Shown: positions 23,760 through 36,289, counted from the first letter of the stretch. The stretch: 64,000 nucleotides of DNA from Uloborus plumipes (GCA_038373865.1 JAXGGA010005812.1:1-64000); one strand, 5' to 3'. Translations and numbers: made by a program. The notes: a model not told the origin generated them from the letters alone.

Positions 23760-25327
23760 TTAGGGTTTTATTGGGTTTTTAGGGTTTCATTGGGTTTTTT
23801 TAGATTTATTGTTTCTTTTGCTTGTTGAAAAAGGAAAAGGCAAAGGGGGGGGGGGGGAGGATTTCTTCCTTCTTGTTTAAAAAAGAATTAATTAAGAATG
23901 CTGATTTTTATTTTTGTTTGCATTTAAATACTGTAAATAAATCATCATAAAAAAGACAAAGTAACAAATAGCATTTGAAAATTACTTTAACCTCTTTACT
24001 GGGGGAACTTCGCACCCAAAAATGGTCTTTTTTTGTGTAAACATTTCGAAGAGCTATGTTCACTTCCCAGCAATACACGTTGCTTGCCCCCTTCAACTTA
24101 CAAAGGAGCTTCTGCCTCGTTAACCAAACCATTATGGTGATCCAGTGCCCGATAGCGAACTAAAGAGTAGGTGGTAACGCTGACCTTGATGAGTAGTGGG
24201 GAAGGGTGACGATGACAGCTAAAATCCTATGGTATGCATTGAGTTGCTTTCTTTTATTCTAGGGTTCGCTATACTAGGAAACTTTTTCGAAATCCAGTTG
24301 CTTCAGAAGCTCTTTCTAAAAAGTTTAATGCAAAATTTTCTGAATAATATTTATTTCATTCAAATGTATTATATTTTATTAGTGCTAGTTAGCTATACTT
24401 TAGTTATAAATTGGGTTTTGCAATTCTACTTAAAAATTGCAGCAGTCAGATTAATTAAATCTAAAGTATATATTTAAAAGCATATAATTTGCTATTATTG
24501 ACAAAGAAATTACTTTCCTCCATCTGAAAAGTGCAACATTTAATTCTTTATGTGAACATATAATTGCAAAACGTTTTTCGCTGAAATCAAATCATTATAC
24601 GCCCAATCGGGGAGGTTTTTAATTTCAATCCTATTACCTGATGAACATTTTTGGCTCTATGTTTGTAAAAAAATCAAAAGTTTTATCAATTATGCAAATA
24701 CTTAACATTCTAAAGTTATTCAATTAATATATTTCGTCAATCTAACTCTCAATCTAATCGTAACGAACTTGATCACAGATTTCCACGGTTCTCAAATAAG
24801 TGAACCTATGATAAAAAGGTTTTTGTTATGTATTAATAATTTTTCTTGGAGGAAATAAAATACGGACCTTGATTTTGTAAAAGAAAATAAAACATAAAAA
24901 GCACTAAAGAGTGGGAAAACCGCAGATGCGTGTTACGGCGTTACAAGAAAAGCCTGCTCCAATGCAAAGAATGTGAGCTTATGAATGGCTCCACGTTCCA
25001 GGGCACCAAAATTTGAGGAGCATTAAATAAGTATTAAAGTTTTTAAAAAGTTGGGTAATTACATATTGCACTGTAGTAAGGTGCAAATATTAAATTTAGG
25101 AAAAATACTTCTCCTAAAAAATTAATCTTTTTTGTAAGCAGTCCAGAACCTATATTTACATTATTGTTAGATTTAAAAGTTGCCTATAATATTTATGTCA
25201 AATTACAATGCAACAAAATTTGACATCTTATATTATAATGCATTATTTATAGCATACACTAGCAATACTTACAATGTATGTATTTTTACATTATACTTCA
25301 TATAAGACATCTTTAAACTTTAAATCA
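23760..25327. other. Interior without recognisable feature
   Basis: AT-rich, with a G run at about 23846-23859. Slightly more GC-rich stretches lie at 24110-24230 and 24905-25010. No ORF has recognisable protein character. Confidence 0.35.
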
Positions 25328-26118
25328 GAGGCGCAACGATAGGAGATTTTAGGAGTATCCATACCCCCTCCCCTCGAGACCTTAGTCCGAATATTACTGC
25401 CAATCTTAATACAGTAGTTTTAAGTTGTGTAAGGATTGTTTTGACGAAAAAGGGGGAACCCTCCTGTAGGTAATTCTTACCACGCTAGTAGTTACGATAA
25501 TACCTAAGCCCCAAATAGTTTTATTGTTTCACTATACAATAACAATGAAGGGAGTGAAGGTCAACAAATAAAGATGGTGCCCAGCCTGCACAAGAGTTCA
25601 CAGTCGGGTCCCGGCAATACGTACTAACTTGATTGGTTGTATATGTAATCGCGATAATTTCCTTTCAAATATCTTAAATTTAAAAAGATATTATTATGGT
25701 CAGTTGTTAGAAATACAAAACAAATATTGCAAAATGGTGTAGAACCCCAAATATCACAACGCAGAATCGATTAAACTGCGGGTGCCATCACGTCTCCTGA
25801 TATTTTAAGATGTAGATGACTAGGATACAATCATAGGATATTTGCCTACAACTCGGTTACTGACTATTCCTAACTGATAAGTTCCTAACAAGTACGAAAC
25901 TGCAATCTCAGATGTCATGACAGAGTTGTAGATAAATTTGCACACAAATAGTTCCCGTTTTATTTTATTCGCGAAGTCTCTATTGTCTTGCGCATGAGTT
26001 TTTTTTTTTCCTTTCTGCTGAATATCTACTTTTGCTTCCATTAAGCTCTTTTTGTTGTAAGAAAATACCCTAGCTGTCCTCCAGTACGAGTTAAATCATA
26101 TGTAGATTATAATTACTA
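25328..26118. other. Interior, possible eroded transposon end
   Basis: CAGAGGCGCAACGATAGGAG at 25327 followed by CCCCCTCCCC looks like an eroded hAT left end. No partner was found. The remainder shows no gene. Confidence 0.3.
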
Positions 26119-26550
26119 TTAGTTTGTGTTGTTGCTTATGAAAATTTGAAGCTGCTGAAAACATTCTACATCAATAATACGTGACCAGGGGGGTGTTTCT
26201 GCACTGGTCGAAGTCGCCAGTCGACGGTCCCTTTCTCCCCCATAGCTTTTTGAGCCACCAACCGGTCTTCGTCTACCAGAGGTGTTCTCGTGTAGTTGCT
26301 GATAGCCGTCGAGTAGCTGCGTAAAGTTCGGACGAGTCCATCTTCTAATGTCAGAGGGGGACTCGCATAAACCTGTCACGCTGAAATTCTGACCAATCAA
26401 CTGCGTTTCCTGTGACATCATTCCTTTGGGGGTGTTTATGCGGTTTATGGCACGCGCGCCTGTTGTTTGTTTGTTTGTTTGTTTATCGCTGGCACTTGAA
26501 AGACTTTTGTTACTACTTTTTATCAGCGTAGCAAAGGCGATCATGACATA
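26119..26550 (-). CDS. Unassigned minus-strand ORF preceded by a good splice acceptor
   Basis: This is a 141-codon ORF on the minus strand, less AT-rich than its surroundings. Just upstream on that strand is a convincing acceptor (ATATATTTTTCAG at about 26555-26567), followed after about 20 bases by the ATG. The peptide is polar, with a QTNKQT stretch (from a TTTG microsatellite at 26462-26483) and a GRRRPVGGSKSYGGERDRR basic stretch. I recognise no domain. It could be the first coding exon of a lineage-specific gene, a non-coding RNA exon, or chance. There is no family evidence, and no second exon could be assigned. Confidence 0.2.
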   Translation of the reverse strand, partial: YVMIAFATLIKSSNKSLSSASDKQTNKQTTGARAINRINTPKGMMSQETQLIGQNFSVTGLCESPSDIRRWTRPNFTQLLDGYQQLHENTSGRRRPVGGSKSYGGERDRRLATSTSAETPPWSRIIDVECFQQLQIFISNNTN

Positions 26551-28263
26551 GCAGATAATCTGAAAAATATATTTAAAAAATAAATAAATAAAATAGAAAC
26601 GACTATATAGAACTTCAGCTGGAAATTACCCTAAAAAGTAATGTGCACTGTTTTGCAATATAAATTAGTTGGGAAACTGAAAAAATTTAAATATTTCTGA
26701 TTAAATTCGCTCACACCTTTTCAAAGAGGGGAACAAGGATTAGATTTTCATGCCAATTGATTCAAATTGTAGTAACTTTGATTGTTCTTATTAATTTTAT
26801 AGAGCATTTGCATGAAATATAATATGAATATATGGTGAATAGTATATGAAAATATAATATGAGTGAAAAATATAGTGACGTTTCGTAAAGAAAACAGCCC
26901 GCTATTTCTGAAGTACATTTACACTAAAAGAATGACACAAAGCTAATTTTGATTCAGATGGAAATTGCTCTATGAAGTGACAAATAGTTTTATTCTTTGA
27001 ACACCATCAATACTGCTTTTAAACATAACTTCTGTAGTCGGCACAAAACCGATTGATGTAGAAATGTATAACGGAATTAATTCGGTTAAATTTTTCAGAA
27101 AAAACAGTCAAAATCGCGAATAAAACCTTAATATGTTATTGAAATTAATATTTGAAAATAGATTAAAGTTCAATCAACGTAAAAAAATTATGCATGCAAT
27201 CTATTGAACGCCATTTCCAACTCTTGATATCGTTCTATAATCAAATAATATATTAAACTTCAACAACCTTGTTTCGGCAACGTTTGACGAACAGTATTTT
27301 TTAAATCTTTTTGGCGAAACATTTGGACATCGTGTCATGATGCCTATAGAAATAGTGTCTTCTTTTGCTATATTATTATAGTCTTCTGCAGCTTTTAATT
27401 TTTTTTCTTTATATGTCTGTGAAAATATATTTTGATAACAGTTAGAAATGAGCAATATTATTAATATTTCTCTGAATGCACTGGAAATACTATCTATAGA
27501 TAATATATGCTTAATAGAAATATACCAGAGATGAACCAATCAGAAATAAGAACACATATCTGCTAAAAATATGAAATAAAACAGAACATTTGATTCACAT
27601 TTTCTAGCATTTATATTAAAAGTTCTCCAATCTATAATGTGCCTTGAATATACTAACTGCTGTATTTTAATTGTTTAAAAATTTGGGATACATTTGGTAA
27701 AAGCATTGTTCAACAGTCACCGTGATGAATAATGAATTTCCAATTGAAGACTCACCTACATGTTAGCATGAAATTAGTTAAAAACAGTTATATTTCACGT
27801 TCTGATTACTTTGGAACATTGTAAAAGAAATTCTTATGCAGAAAAATCAGTGGCTTCTGTAGAAATTTAATTCTAATTTATGCAAGCATTTTTTTGGTCT
27901 ACAAAAAAGAGAGTTTATGAAAAAATGCTTTTGATTAAAATTGGAAATAATAATCAATTAATATGATTCGATAATATTGCATTATTATCGGGTCTGAGGT
28001 GGCATTCTAAGTTTCCAGAGACTGCGATCACAGGAAATGTGTGAAATCTGAGTAGCAAGACTTAAACAAGATATATGAATTTTTTTTAGAGATTGTGAGT
28101 TAATAGTAGTAATTGCAAAAAATAGTCAAAATCGGTTCTCTAGGTCAAGAGTTCTGTCTGAGCTAAAAAAAAGTAAAAAGAAAAAAAATACGGTATGAAG
28201 TGATAACCGCTTTTTTTTTTTTTTTTGAAGTCGGTGTAAAAGACCAACTCATTCATTTTGGAT
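26551..28263. other. Interior without supported gene
   Basis: AT-rich. A 112-codon minus-strand ORF (27201-27539) contains KLKAAEDYNNIAKEDTISIG but has no recognised family or splice context. Confidence 0.3.
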
Positions 28264-28271
28264 GTTATGGA

Positions 28272-28920
28272 CAGTGGCGTACTCAGGGGGTGGGCTGATA
28301 GGGCTGCAGCCCCCTCCGAAATTTTCAAAACAAATTTTTAAAATGTAAGCATTTATTTATTTTTTTTTTTTTTTTTGAAATCCCAAAATGAGAAAAGCTT
28401 TCAGAACAGATAATTAAGTACAGGAAAAAAGAATTTTTTTTTTGTTTTGACATGTCTATTTTACTGTACATCATGTTTATGATTGTTCTATTTTTTGCAA
28501 ATCTATGTTTTACGATTAATGTTTTTCACTCATCTAATTCTGTTAAATAAATTTCTGTAAATTGAATTGAAACCCAGTATTGGGAACAGTAGTAAAATAA
28601 TCTGCAAAATAACATCATTAGAGCTTAAATTTGCCAAAATATTGCAAACAAGTGTTCAAGCAACACCTCTTTCAATGAAGAAATTTGAAGAATTTTTTTT
28701 TACCGTTCCGTGTCCACATCAAAACACTTTCTTATCAATGATTTTAATGACTAAAAAGTTTTTTAGGATGTATTTTTGTCGACTTAAATAGGCATTGAAG
28801 CAGAAATTCGAGACATTTACTTTTCTTAGCTACATTTCAAGAGGTCCTCCTCCCCCCCCCCCAGTCTCAAAGAGTCTTGACTCAGCCCCCCCTGAAATGA
28901 TTTGTCTGCGTACGCCACTG
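28272..28920. mobile_element. hAT-type MITE, 649 bp, 8-bp duplication GTTATGGA
   Basis: The ends are CAGTGGCGTACTCAGGG and CTGCGTACGCCACTG, flanked by perfect GTTATGGA at 28264-28271 and 28921-28928. Subterminal CAGCCCCCTCCGAAAT and CAGCCCCCCCTGAAAT are inverted counterparts. The internal ORF at 28567-28791 contains no recognised motif. The termini match the 190-bp MITE at 8181. Confidence 0.85.
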
Positions 28921-28928
28921 GTTATGGA

Positions 28929-29252
28929 AGACAATGCAAATATGTGAAGAGGACATTGACTTATAAATTCACAAATTCTGACAACAAAAAAAGCATTGAA
29001 AATTTTTGGCAACTTTGCTAAATACATAAGGTGGCGCACAAAAGCCGCCGGAAAAACAAACTAAAAGTTCGATATGTTATTGGTCATTTATTACTTTCGA
29101 TGTTTAAAAACAATTGTATTTTTTTCCCTTTAAGCTTTAAGCAATTCAATCATAAGTTAAGAAAATAATAATGATTTTTTTTTTCCATCTATATTTATTT
29201 CTCCTACTAAATAAAAATGTACGAGACAAAATAAGTAAATTTGGAAGCCCGT
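28929..29252. other. AT-rich spacer
   Basis: No feature seen apart from the target-site copy at its left edge. Confidence 0.4.
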
Positions 29253-29520
29253 TGTAACGAATCCATGGTCAAAATAAATATATAAACCCATGGTCGGCAA
29301 CGCTCTCGACCGCTTCTGAGCAGTCGACGAAAAACGACGCTAAAACAGGTTGCGCGCAGGGAACGGGGCGACGGCGACCAGACGAGAACATGAAGAATCG
29401 AGTAGAGAGGGAAAAACGAGAAAATTCAATCCCTTCTACGGTAGCGCCATCTGACGGTCCACTGTCTACCGTCGACTCTACCATAGGAGAACATCCCCCC
29501 AGATTTCAGTGAGTTTTGAC
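29253..29520. other. GC-rich patch, possible LTR-like or promoter sequence
   Basis: It begins TGTAACGAATCC, reminiscent of the TGTAACGATTCC start of the solo LTR at 52019, and has a TATA-like ATATATAAA at 29276. It then becomes GC-rich with AGCGCCATCTGACGG at 29442-29456. No matching LTR end or target duplication was found, so the nature is open. Its last 8 bases are the target copy GTTTTGAC of the next element. Confidence 0.3.
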
Positions 29521-30131
29521 CAGTGGTCGGAAGTAGCGCGCTACAAGTAGCGAAACTGCTGTAGTAGCTACATTTTTAGTAGATTGTAGTGTAGCGCACT
29601 ACTTTTCAAAAAAAGTAGAGTAGCGAGTAGTGTGATGCAAAAAAATAGTAGTTTGTAGCGATTTCTGAAAACTACTTTTCAATTAAAAAAAAATAATAAT
29701 AAGTGAAAAAAATTAAAAAAAAAAGAGAACGAAGTTCTCTTTTCAAAAAGGAAAAAAAACAAGGTGGCTTTTGTGGCGAATATTCGTAAAAACTGTAAAA
29801 AAAAAATCTAAAAATTACAAATTTTAGCAAAAAAAAGGAACAAAAAGGAAAAGTAACAAATTCAAAGATAATTCCTATTTCTATTCCATATTCGAATGAG
29901 GTAATTTTTTGATCTAAATCATTTTTCGAATTTTTTCTGTCGATCCTCAAACGGTGTATTCTTTTTATTTATTTATTTTTTAAAAAGTAGCGAAGTAGCA
30001 ACTACATTTCAAAAGTGATGTAGCTCGCTACATTAAAAAAAAAGTAGTTGTAGCTGTAGTTAACTACATTTATAAGAAAGTAGTTGTAGTTGTAGTTCGC
30101 TACGAAAAATATGTAGTTTTTCCAACCACTG
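29521..30131. mobile_element. hAT-type MITE rich in GTAG phrases, 8-bp duplication GTTTTGAC
   Basis: The ends are CAGTGGTCGGAAGTAGCG and GTAGTTTTTCCAACCACTG, flanked by perfect GTTTTGAC at 29513-29520 and 30132-30139. The subterminal regions are dense in GTAGCGNNCTAC and TAGTTGTAG phrases, as in a widespread group of hAT elements. The phenylalanine-rich and tyrosine-rich ORFs over it are low complexity. Confidence 0.85.
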
Positions 30132-30139
30132 GTTTTGAC

Positions 30140-31739
30140 CATTACGCTACTTTTATATCTGATAATTTTTGAAAATAAAACGTGAATTTTATGAATATTG
30201 CGTTGCCGGGGCGGAACATACATAAATAATTTTCGGGAGGGTCCCGAAGAGCAAAAAGTGCTTCCCCCACTTCATATATTTTTTATTAAAAAAAATCACA
30301 TGAGGCACTTTTAAATGTTTTCAGAAAAAAAAACCCCTAAAGCGAATTAATTTACTTTAAAATACATAAATGTTGCATAATATTTGTACTTCGAATGTGG
30401 TAGTAAAATATCCTACATTTTAGGACAACCAAATACTAAACCATAGAGTATAACTCAACAAAATTGGTATAATAATAGAGGGTATTTACTTAGAAACACT
30501 GCCATAACGATCAAAACAGAATAATCACTTTTTTTCATTGAAGAAGAATTAATGAACGAATCGTGAGATTATGTACCCAGTACCCTTGATAAACTTGTGA
30601 GTTTTACGTATTCTTTTACACTGATCGCAGATTGCAAAATAAATCCCATAACAAACCAAAGGGTTTTTATTCAAATATATTTTGTGTGTGTTCTTTTTCA
30701 AGAAATTAGTTTGGAAATGATTGTTTATGTTATAAAGAAATAAATATTAAAATAGTAATGGTATAGTTAGATTATTTTTATCCCTTTGAGAGGGGCCCAG
30801 GACAGTGTCCCCTCCCCTAATTCCGCAACTGTTACTTCATTTTAGACGGTTTATTTATTTGAATCTCACTAATAAGAAATTCTCGGAGCATTGAAACGAA
30901 TTTATTTTTGAAAACTAACTGAAAATAGTACCTGAAAATAATTTTATGTACTAAAGAAAAAAAATATTCTCAACATGTATTGATTTGAAACACATTGAAA
31001 AAAAACTAATGCAATAGCTCAAAGATCAAAGTAACATTTTAAAATTCTTTTGAAAGAAAACACATTTTTAATAAAATACTTTATTTTTATATAAACAATT
31101 TTTAGAAAAGAAGAAACTAGTTCAGATTTTTCTGACGAAATTAAGGTACTTATTTAGCCAAACGATATTTATAATTTTAAATCTCTTGCTAAAATTTAAA
31201 TTGCTTTTCGTTTTACTTTATTTTTTTGTAAAGAAAATATGAAAATCAGTTGCGCGAAACTTCGTTGTGTGAAGAGAAAAATTTTCTACTCATTCACGGA
31301 TTAAGCGCTAAAATAGATACGAACCAACTATCAAAAAATAAGACATGTGACGTAACTCATTTTTTGATTAAGTGTAATCTATTCTATCGGTCATTGTGTG
31401 TGTGTTTTTAGTACACCTCTTAGAGTCCCTATGGATTATGGATCCAAAAGTCATAAGATTTGGAGTAGGTGCTCTTTCTTTTTTTTTTTTTTTTGTAAAG
31501 CACATTAAATTTATGTTTTTTTTAAAACAAAAGTATGTTTCTGAAATAGGTTATTTATGTTCAAACAGACTAAGTAAGATTTTATACTGGTGCGCTAGTT
31601 ATTGTAATTGTTAAGAACGTACTTTTATATTTATTTTAGACCGATACCTCTAATACAAATTTTATTTATTCGACAAATGGAAATTTAATTTTCGGCTCAG
31701 AAATATTTTGCGAAAGCATTGAATTTTAATGACTAATTT
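30140..31739. other. Interior, one possible eroded element
   Basis: GTTGCCGGGGCGGAAC at 30200 and TCCCCTAATTCCGCAACTG ending about 30831 are weak inverted ends of a possible old 630-bp element. The rest is AT-rich with no gene. Confidence 0.3.
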
Positions 31740-32080
31740 TTATTCGAAAATACATAGTATCTGAATATCCAGCCATTTCAAGAAACGGGAGCACGTGCTT
31801 ACTGAACGCTCTCGAACACGTGGTAGGCCAGGGGCCAGGTCCAGTGAGCGGAAACAAATTGGACTGACAATTGACGCCCATCGGCTCTCGGCTGCTCCAT
31901 TATCGGAATTTACCAAAGAACACCCGCAGGGCGACAAGGGGGAAAGAAACCTAGAAAACGGCGGGAAAGCCCTCTGCCCCTACTGAAAAAACTCGGGCTA
32001 CACAGCCAAAGGCACATAAACCTCACCCCGAGCTCAGCTCGGGCAACACAGTTGAGTGGTTAAAGGATTAGTTTACTTTT
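31740..32080. other. Unexplained GC-rich patch of about 300 bp
   Basis: From about 31785 to 32060 the sequence is markedly GC-richer than everything around it. It has overlapping open frames on both strands and a GAGCTCAGCTC palindrome near 32029-32039. No tRNA fold, known repeat or protein family is evident. It could be a captured exon or an unrecognised SINE or LTR piece. Confidence 0.35.
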
Positions 32081-32569
32081 TTATTATGCCACCACCAACC
32101 AAGTTTCATCATAGATAAATGTTAAAAAAAATTAATTAAATGTAACGATATTTAGTAATAATTTGTGCTCAATTTTCGTAGTTATGAGGATGAAGGTGTA
32201 ACATTTAAAAAAATTTTTTGTAAAATTATCCTCTTTTCCCGTAATATTACTTGAGGCCATTGCCAACTCTAAACAAAACAATCGTTGACATCGGCAGAAA
32301 AGAAATTACCTTAGGGTTTTATATATACATTTCATGGGTAGACGTATAAGTTTCAATGTAGGGTAACTGTTTTAAAAACAATGGATAAAATCTAATATAA
32401 AAAATGCTGAACATAAAATAAAACTCACTAATTTTAAAAAACCCAATAAAACCCGCTTTTGTGCGGGTTTTATTGGGTTTTTTAGAGTGGGTTTTACCCA
32501 AAAAAACCCAGGTGGGTTTTTTTGGGCAGGTGGGTTTTTTGCAACCCTGATTGAGACTCGACTGTATTT

Positions 32570-33690
32570 AAGATGTTAATTTGCATCTTTAGAAAGTATA
32601 TTTTGTTTTTTGGAATTTAAGTAAACTTTTAAGTTAATTATTTAGATATAAGTTTATTAATTTATTTTTTAAAATGGACATGTTTAGAATAATTTATAAT
32701 AAGAAGAATAATATTTTGGTCATTTCAGCGAAAATGGTACAAATCAGTCCCGATACTTCAGAATTTTGGTAATTAATTTTAATATTTACTACCAATTAAT
32801 TGTATTTTTTTTATTTGTTCTCCATCTAATTGTGTGTAACCAAGTATTACTTATTTAGGCATAAGCCATTTATAAAGGACTAAAAAAAAAAAAATCTTTG
32901 GCAAAAGAAGGAAAAAATGATCTGCCCCAGCTTCAAATTGCTAGGACTTAAAATGCAATTTAAGATTAAGCTGGAATGCAACAACAAAATCATTTGCAAT
33001 GCACAGCACAAAAAATGCTCCTGACACCCTTTCTGCTGATTTTTATGTATGTAAACAAAAAAATCTCGGAAAAACACTTATTTATTTTTGTTCCTAGATT
33101 TTTTTATGTTTCAAACTGTCCACTCTGTTGCCAGCCTTTCAGAAATAAAATAAGCAATTGCATTCAATGTAATATTTTTTTTTAAAGAAGTACACGTAAT
33201 GTATCTGCTGTGATTACTTTGATACATTGAATTATATAGTCAGCAACTAAGATAAGCCCAAAATTCTTTGCTGATGATAGTTAATTTGCACTGTGGGATG
33301 TCCACTCTGTGACAGTCGCATTAATGGTGAAAAAAGTACTTTTTTCTTGAAATTGCAGTCAGAATTAGTTTTTGAATGTTTAGTCCATTTTATACTTGTT
33401 CTGTATATTTTTCAAACCTCATTTGTCTCCTCTGTTTCACAAAGTGGTCAAACTATTCAAAACCCTTAATGAATGACTCATATACAAGACATTTACACTT
33501 TATTATGCACTATTAAACAGAGAATAATTTTTAAAACAACGATTAGTTGACGAAAATTACTTCATTTGATAAACTTAACTGAACAATTTCAGACATGATT
33601 TGTACCCTTTTGGCTGGAATAACCCATACATATAACATTTGCATCTGAGAATGTATCTTTATTTTTTCAAAATGAAGTTGAAATGCTAAA
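32570..33690 (-). mobile_element. Family X tandem-repeat unit plus element S, second copy (inverted)
   Basis: 32575-32690 matches one ~125-bp X repeat unit. About 32720-33630 is an inverted copy of element S (GGTCATTTCAGCGAAAATGG to GGCTGGAATAACCC). From about 32681 it also matches 38273-39320 closely as a direct repeat of about 1 kb. X homology ends at about 33690 (TGAAGTTGAA). Confidence 0.6.
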
Positions 33691-33780
33691 ACAGCTGTGA
33701 ATGCATACTGTATTTAGTGGCTTATGCATTAGGGTGGTCCAAAGGTGCCCCCATATGGAGCTCTTATCTGCCTCAGAAGA
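33691..33780. mobile_element. Possible left end TAGGGTGGTCCAAAGG
   Basis: TAGGGTGGTCC at 33730 looks like the left end of an element, but no GGACCACCCTA right end was found. Confidence 0.3.
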
Positions 33781-35296
33781 GGGTCATTCCAAGTGAAATG
33801 AGCAAATCAACTGTGGCACAGATTTCAGTGAAATTTTTATTAGGGTAAATCATGCATATCTATATGGAAATGCAAAGAATAAAAGTTAAAAACTTTGTTG
33901 CTTTGCTATTGACATCAGAAACTAATGCTTTCGCCAAGCCTAAATTTTCAGAGCTCATGATAGCCAATTTGTGACTCAATAACTCTGTTGAAGTGTCTTT
34001 TATTTAATATCAAATTTTAATTAGTACCTTTCAGCATATTTTTGTCATTAGAATAGCTTGAATTCAGGTAAAATTTCATCAATGAAACCATTTATTGTAA
34101 GTTTAGAAAGACTTAATCACTTCTTTCGTGTTTCCTTTTCTTGAAAGAGTGTTTATAAAGTATTTGCTGAAACCTTTTCATAATTATTGCGAAGTATATT
34201 GTATTCCAGTATGAATAATCATATTTAATTGTGCAAGTATAAGTTGATATTTTTAACAATCTCCACCCGTGATGTGGAGAAAGAATAACAGGTTACTTGC
34301 GATAAAACCTATCATTTCAGTATCTAAGCAAATCTTAACGGAGATTAAAAGAAACTTTTTGGACAGAATGAAAATTAGGGAAAAAAAAATTTCATCCATT
34401 TATTGATTATATTATTATTTGTATTTATTAAGAAATAAATTTTATCCGCAAGATTCCCCCCCCCCCTAAGTTCCACCTCATACCTGCACACTTTTTAGAA
34501 ATTGAAATTAATGCTAAATACACTTGCTTTTGCTGCTTTAGTCGTTTATCTGGTCCTTTGAATTCCTGGAGCTTCACATAAAATACGAAAAATGTTGTTT
34601 CTGTTCATTTAATACAAAGCTAAGAAATCTAAAAGGCACTATTGAGATTCTTCAAGCAAATAGTAGACATAATGACCTATATCCTTGTAAAATTGGAGCA
34701 ATTTCCAAAGTGTCCTTCATACAAATTTTTGTGCCTACTTGAAGGCGAAAATCATCGTTTTACGAAATATACTTAAGTTCAAAAAATATTTTGAAAACAA
34801 AGGAATTAAAATACAGCTTCAAAAATTAAGGTATTTCAATGAAAGTTAACACATTGTTGGGAATTAATTTAAATTATGCAACTGAATTCCTTTTTGCGTG
34901 AGAAAAATAATGAAAACCTTCAATTTTGTTGAAAATGAAATATTTTAGGTTTTTACAGTTCAGTTAACAGTTAATTATCATGACTTTTAAAAAGTTAGTA
35001 ATCCGATAAATTGCTCTAATCCAAAAATTATAAATATATGGAGCTTTTATGTTTACATTAACAAGTTAAAAAAAATACAAGAGTTTAAAAGTGCAACATT
35101 TAGCATTTGTGTGAAGGATGTTCAAGGGCCAATTTTGAATTGCATGTAACTCCTAAAACAGAAAATTTTAAGCCAAAACCTTTTAGATATTTTTATATGT
35201 GCACAAAATGAACTTGTGTGCCAAATTTTATAAAAATCTATTACCATGCAACCACTACTTTTTTCTCATTTTTGCTCATTTCACATAGAATGACCC
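33781..35296. mobile_element. 1.5-kb element with TIR GGGTCATTCCA and 4-bp duplication AAGA
   Basis: The left end is GGGTCATTCCAAGTGAAATG followed by AGC; the right end is GCTCATTTCACATAGAATGA followed by CCC. AAGA flanks both sides (33777-33780, 35297-35300). It contains C-run low complexity near 34456 but no ORF of note, so it is non-autonomous. The terminus class matches 5006, 52700 and probably 63521. Confidence 0.7.
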
Positions 35297-35300
35297 AAGA

Positions 35301-35590
35301 GCAACCACATTGATAGTTTCAAATGCTTTAACTCAAACAGTGGTGCTTGGGAGCGCCCAGAAAATATTTTTCCTCTCTTAAAGGGGAGGGGATCCGGGGT
35401 CCTCTTTTGGAATTTTTTTAGACTTGTAACTCTGAAAACAGTTTTATTCGGCCTCTGGGGATCTAGGGGGGGGGGGGGGCAGATATTCAGCAGACTTCCA
35501 AGTAATATAAGAAATTGAACTCTTAAAAACGCAGTTATAGGAGCTATTTGTTGAAGTTAAGGCAATGGATGGGGCTCAAGGACTGTCCCC
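35301..35590. other. Short spacer with G run
   Basis: Contains a long G run at 35467-35479 and sequence resembling 11210-11330 (see that entry). No gene. Confidence 0.35.
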
Positions 35591-36289
35591 TAGGGTGGAG
35601 CGAAAAAAATGGAATTTTTGATTTTCGTAAACGGGTACCTTTCTACTGTGACTGAGGATAAGTAACAATTCTGTAAAATATTTCACTTTTGCGACGTAAT
35701 CTTTAGTCTGCGCATTTGGCCTAAAGTTTTGAAATTTTTGATTTTTTTTTTAGATTTTTCAAATTTAAAAAAAAAATATTGCAAATGATAAAACTAGTGT
35801 CGGGTGGTTATTAAATGGAAGATAAAGGTTTGAAATATACAAGAAATTTTTTAAAACCATTTTAGATTATGATCTCAGTCTGCGCATTAGGCCCAAAGTT
35901 CATCAAATTTTCAGAAATTTCCGAAATTTTCAATATTGAGCAGAAACTTTATAATTCAATATTTCCTCTCAATATTTACTTAAAGTGCCTTCTAAACATT
36001 TACTTAATCAATTTGTTGTTGTTTTTTTGAAATACTCAACTCTTTGCTTGCTCATTGAAATTACCCAGGACTCACCACGAGGAAGTGGTCGCACTTTGAG
36101 TGTCACCCGAGCTCCCCTTGCTTCCAACCAATGAGAACACACATTTACATTTCTTAGACATGTCAGGAACAATAAATTGTTTCTTTGAGTAGGATATTGT
36201 TTGCATTGGTTTTGATGAATGCACTACAGAGACAGGAAAATACAAAGGTGTAATACGGAAACTGGAAGAAAAACTTGGTAAACCTCTGT

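Larger units (their letters stand above)
23697..32549. mobile_element. 8.85-kb interval bounded by CAGGGTTGCAAAAAACCC inverted termini
   Basis: The left end is CAGGGTTGCAAAAAACCCGG; the right end is its near complement ending GGGTTTTTTGCAACCCTG. Both carry many GGGTTTTATTGGG phrases. The termini look hAT-like, but flanking 8-mers (GAGCTATC and ATTGAGAC) do not match. The interior is mostly unrecognised, holds two clean smaller insertions (28272-28920, 29521-30131), and has two GC-rich patches and a minus-strand ORF with a splice acceptor. It may be an element carrying captured sequence or two unrelated ends. Confidence 0.45.

Noticed and set aside
32000..32075. tRNA gene near GAGTGGTTAAAGG
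   Set aside because: An A-box-like word only; no B box and no cloverleaf arms could be assembled by eye.
29253..32080. Full LTR retrotransposon between the two GC-rich patches
   Set aside because: No second LTR, no gag-pol similarity and no primer-binding site could be seen.
23697..32549. 8-bp target duplication for the GGGTTT-rich element
   Set aside because: GAGCTATC and ATTGAGAC differ; the right flank reads instead as a Tigger-like end.
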